Assembly (NCBI GenBank): GCA_016764015.1
Contig: JAESSR010000304.1
Location: 1 to 5,867 of the forward strand
Direction of reading: 5' to 3'
Length of the DNA: 5,867 nucleotides
Origin: Phycisphaerales bacterium
Lineage (GTDB): Bacteria; Planctomycetota; Phycisphaerae; Phycisphaerales; UBA1924
In this document: positions 5,100-5,867 of the stretch, one piece after another
How positions within the stretch are numbered: the stretch's first letter is position 1
How the letters are laid out: the number at the start of each line of letters is the position of its first letter
Notes under the pieces: generated by a model
What the model saw: the letters and a program-made list of their open reading frames with translations, nothing else
Told to the model about the DNA's origin: nothing
Database searches by the model: none
Translations under genes and position numbers: made by a program

Positions 5100-5867
5100 T
5101 ATTCATTCTCGCCTTTGCCCGCGTCATCAGACTTGGGTTTGGTGTCTGTTTTATCAGTTTTATCTGCTTTGTCTGCTTTGTCTGCATCATTCTCGTCCGG
5201 TTCATTGATCCACGCTGCGGAAATCACTGCGTCGCCATCTTTGAGCCCAACGATCCGCACGCCCTGTGCCCCTCGACCATAACGCGAAATCGAGCTGGCC
5301 GCCATGCGAACGAGCTGTCCTTTTCGAGAAATAACGACGACATCCTGATCGTCGCACACGCCGATCGCAGCGACAGACTTGCCATTACGCTCTGTGGACT
5401 TGATATCGGTGCGTCCCTTGCCGCCTCGCGACTGACTCCGCATCGGTCCATTTTCAGGATTTACACGGTATTCATCCACAGGCGTCCGCTTTCCATACCC
5501 ATTTTCAGTGATGGTCAGCAGGCACAGATTCCGATCGTGCATCTCGTCGGTGGTGTGTGTCACCTCTGGATCGTTCTCATCTTGCACCATCGGCACACGC
5601 ATGATCCCGACGACCGATGCGCCTTCACGCAGTTCGATCCCCTTGACACCGGCTGCCGATCGTCCCATCTCACGAACATTCTGTTCGGAGAACCGGATCG
5701 CCATGCCGCCGCTGGTGATCAGCATCAGATCGTCATGCCCGGTGGTCTTGCGAACATCGAGCAGATGATCGTCATCCTTCAAACCGACCGCGATTAGCCC
5801 AGACCGGTTCACATTGGCGTACGCCTTGAGCGCGGTGCGCTTGACGATGCCGTTGCGTGACACGAAG
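5099..5867 (-). CDS. gyrA: DNA gyrase subunit A, C-terminal part (cut by window edge)
   Basis: This is the C-terminal DNA-wrapping beta-pinwheel of GyrA; the catalytic tyrosine domain lies beyond the right edge, and the frame is open to the end of the window, so no start is present. Blade repeats are visible: FVSRNGIVKRTALKAY, LMLITSGGMAIRFSEQNV with MGRSAAGVKGIELREG, LLTITENGYGKRTPVDEY, and VVVISRKGQLVRMAASSI with GRGAQGVRIVGLKDGD. The GyrA-box, which separates gyrase from topoisomerase IV (ParC), is present as QSRGGKG (consensus QRRGGKG), supporting gyrase. An acidic insert (MVQDENDPEVTHTTDEMHD) lies between two blades. After the last blade comes an unstructured charged tail rich in Asp-Lys (ADKADKADKTDKTD), encoded by a short tandem DNA repeat. 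The stop overlaps the STAS start by one base, so gyrA is the upstream member of the group. Confidence 0.93.
   Translation of the reverse strand, partial: FVSRNGIVKRTALKAYANVNRSGLIAVGLKDDDHLLDVRKTTGHDDLMLITSGGMAIRFSEQNVREMGRSAAGVKGIELREGASVVGIMRVPMVQDENDPEVTHTTDEMHDRNLCLLTITENGYGKRTPVDEYRVNPENGPMRSQSRGGKGRTDIKSTERNGKSVAAIGVCDDQDVVVISRKGQLVRMAASSISRYGRGAQGVRIVGLKDGDAVISAAWINEPDENDADKADKADKTDKTDTKPKSDDAGKGENE
5144..5188 (-). repeat. 9-base tandem repeat encoding the Asp-Lys tail of GyrA
   Basis: Five adjoining 9-base units, read on the plus strand as variants of GTCTGCTTT (5171-5179), run from 5144 to 5188; the last unit is degenerate. On the coding strand they give repeated Ala/Thr-Asp-Lys. 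Because the unit is a multiple of three, gain or loss of copies would keep the frame and change only tail length. The repeat is seen directly; variability between strains is inferred. Confidence 0.7.

Noticed and set aside
1..5867. tRNA genes, CRISPR arrays, insertion sequences or attachment sites
   Set aside because: I saw no cloverleaf arms, regularly spaced repeats, transposase-like proteins or terminal inverted repeats on either strand. A covariance-model search would be needed to be certain for small RNAs.

Overview
The window looks like ordinary chromosomal DNA of moderate GC content. It most likely comes from a planctomycete, probably a Phycisphaerae-like lineage. This placement is inferred from protein flavour, the mix of genes and the REP-like palindromes; no rRNA or marker comparison was possible. 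There is no sign of a phage, plasmid, CRISPR array or insertion sequence, and I saw no tRNA or rRNA gene.

Layout, left to right. (1) The 3' part of a small HNH-endonuclease-family gene runs off the left edge (+). (2) A 129-base gap between convergent genes holds two inverted, REP-like hairpins with covarying stems. (3) A pterin-4a-carbinolamine dehydratase gene lies on the minus strand. (4) A 105-base divergent promoter region carries a 9-bp inverted repeat. (5) A plus-strand pair follows: a glutamyl-Q tRNA(Asp) synthetase (gluQ) lacking its usual zinc-binding cysteines, then a DUF192 lipoprotein whose start overlaps the gluQ end by 16 bases. (6) A 223-base non-coding stretch contains possible hairpins and a 12-bp palindrome. 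(7) A TTG-initiated SpoIIE/RsbU-type protein serine phosphatase gene is on the plus strand. (8) Convergent to it, with 3 bases between stop codons, is a minus-strand group: gyrA (3' part, running off the right edge), a small STAS-domain protein joined to gyrA by a TAATG stop/start overlap, and a membrane protein with a C-terminal TrkA-C (RCK_C) domain.

How the genes may work together. The phosphatase and the STAS protein are the two textbook ends of a partner-switching circuit, in which the phosphatase removes phosphate from an anti-sigma-factor antagonist. The kinase/anti-sigma partner is not in this window. The STAS gene appears translationally coupled to gyrA, and the TrkA-C protein follows 21 bases later, so gyrase, a putative signalling switch and a putative ion or ligand-sensing membrane protein are probably co-transcribed. 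gluQ makes a tRNA modification (glutamyl-queuosine). The DUF192 lipoprotein and the dehydratase are housekeeping or accessory proteins with no evident link to the signalling genes.

I found no convincing wholly new system. The best second-look items are the REP-like hairpin pair, the gyrA-STAS-TrkA-C cluster facing a SpoIIE phosphatase, and the zinc-site-less GluQ.
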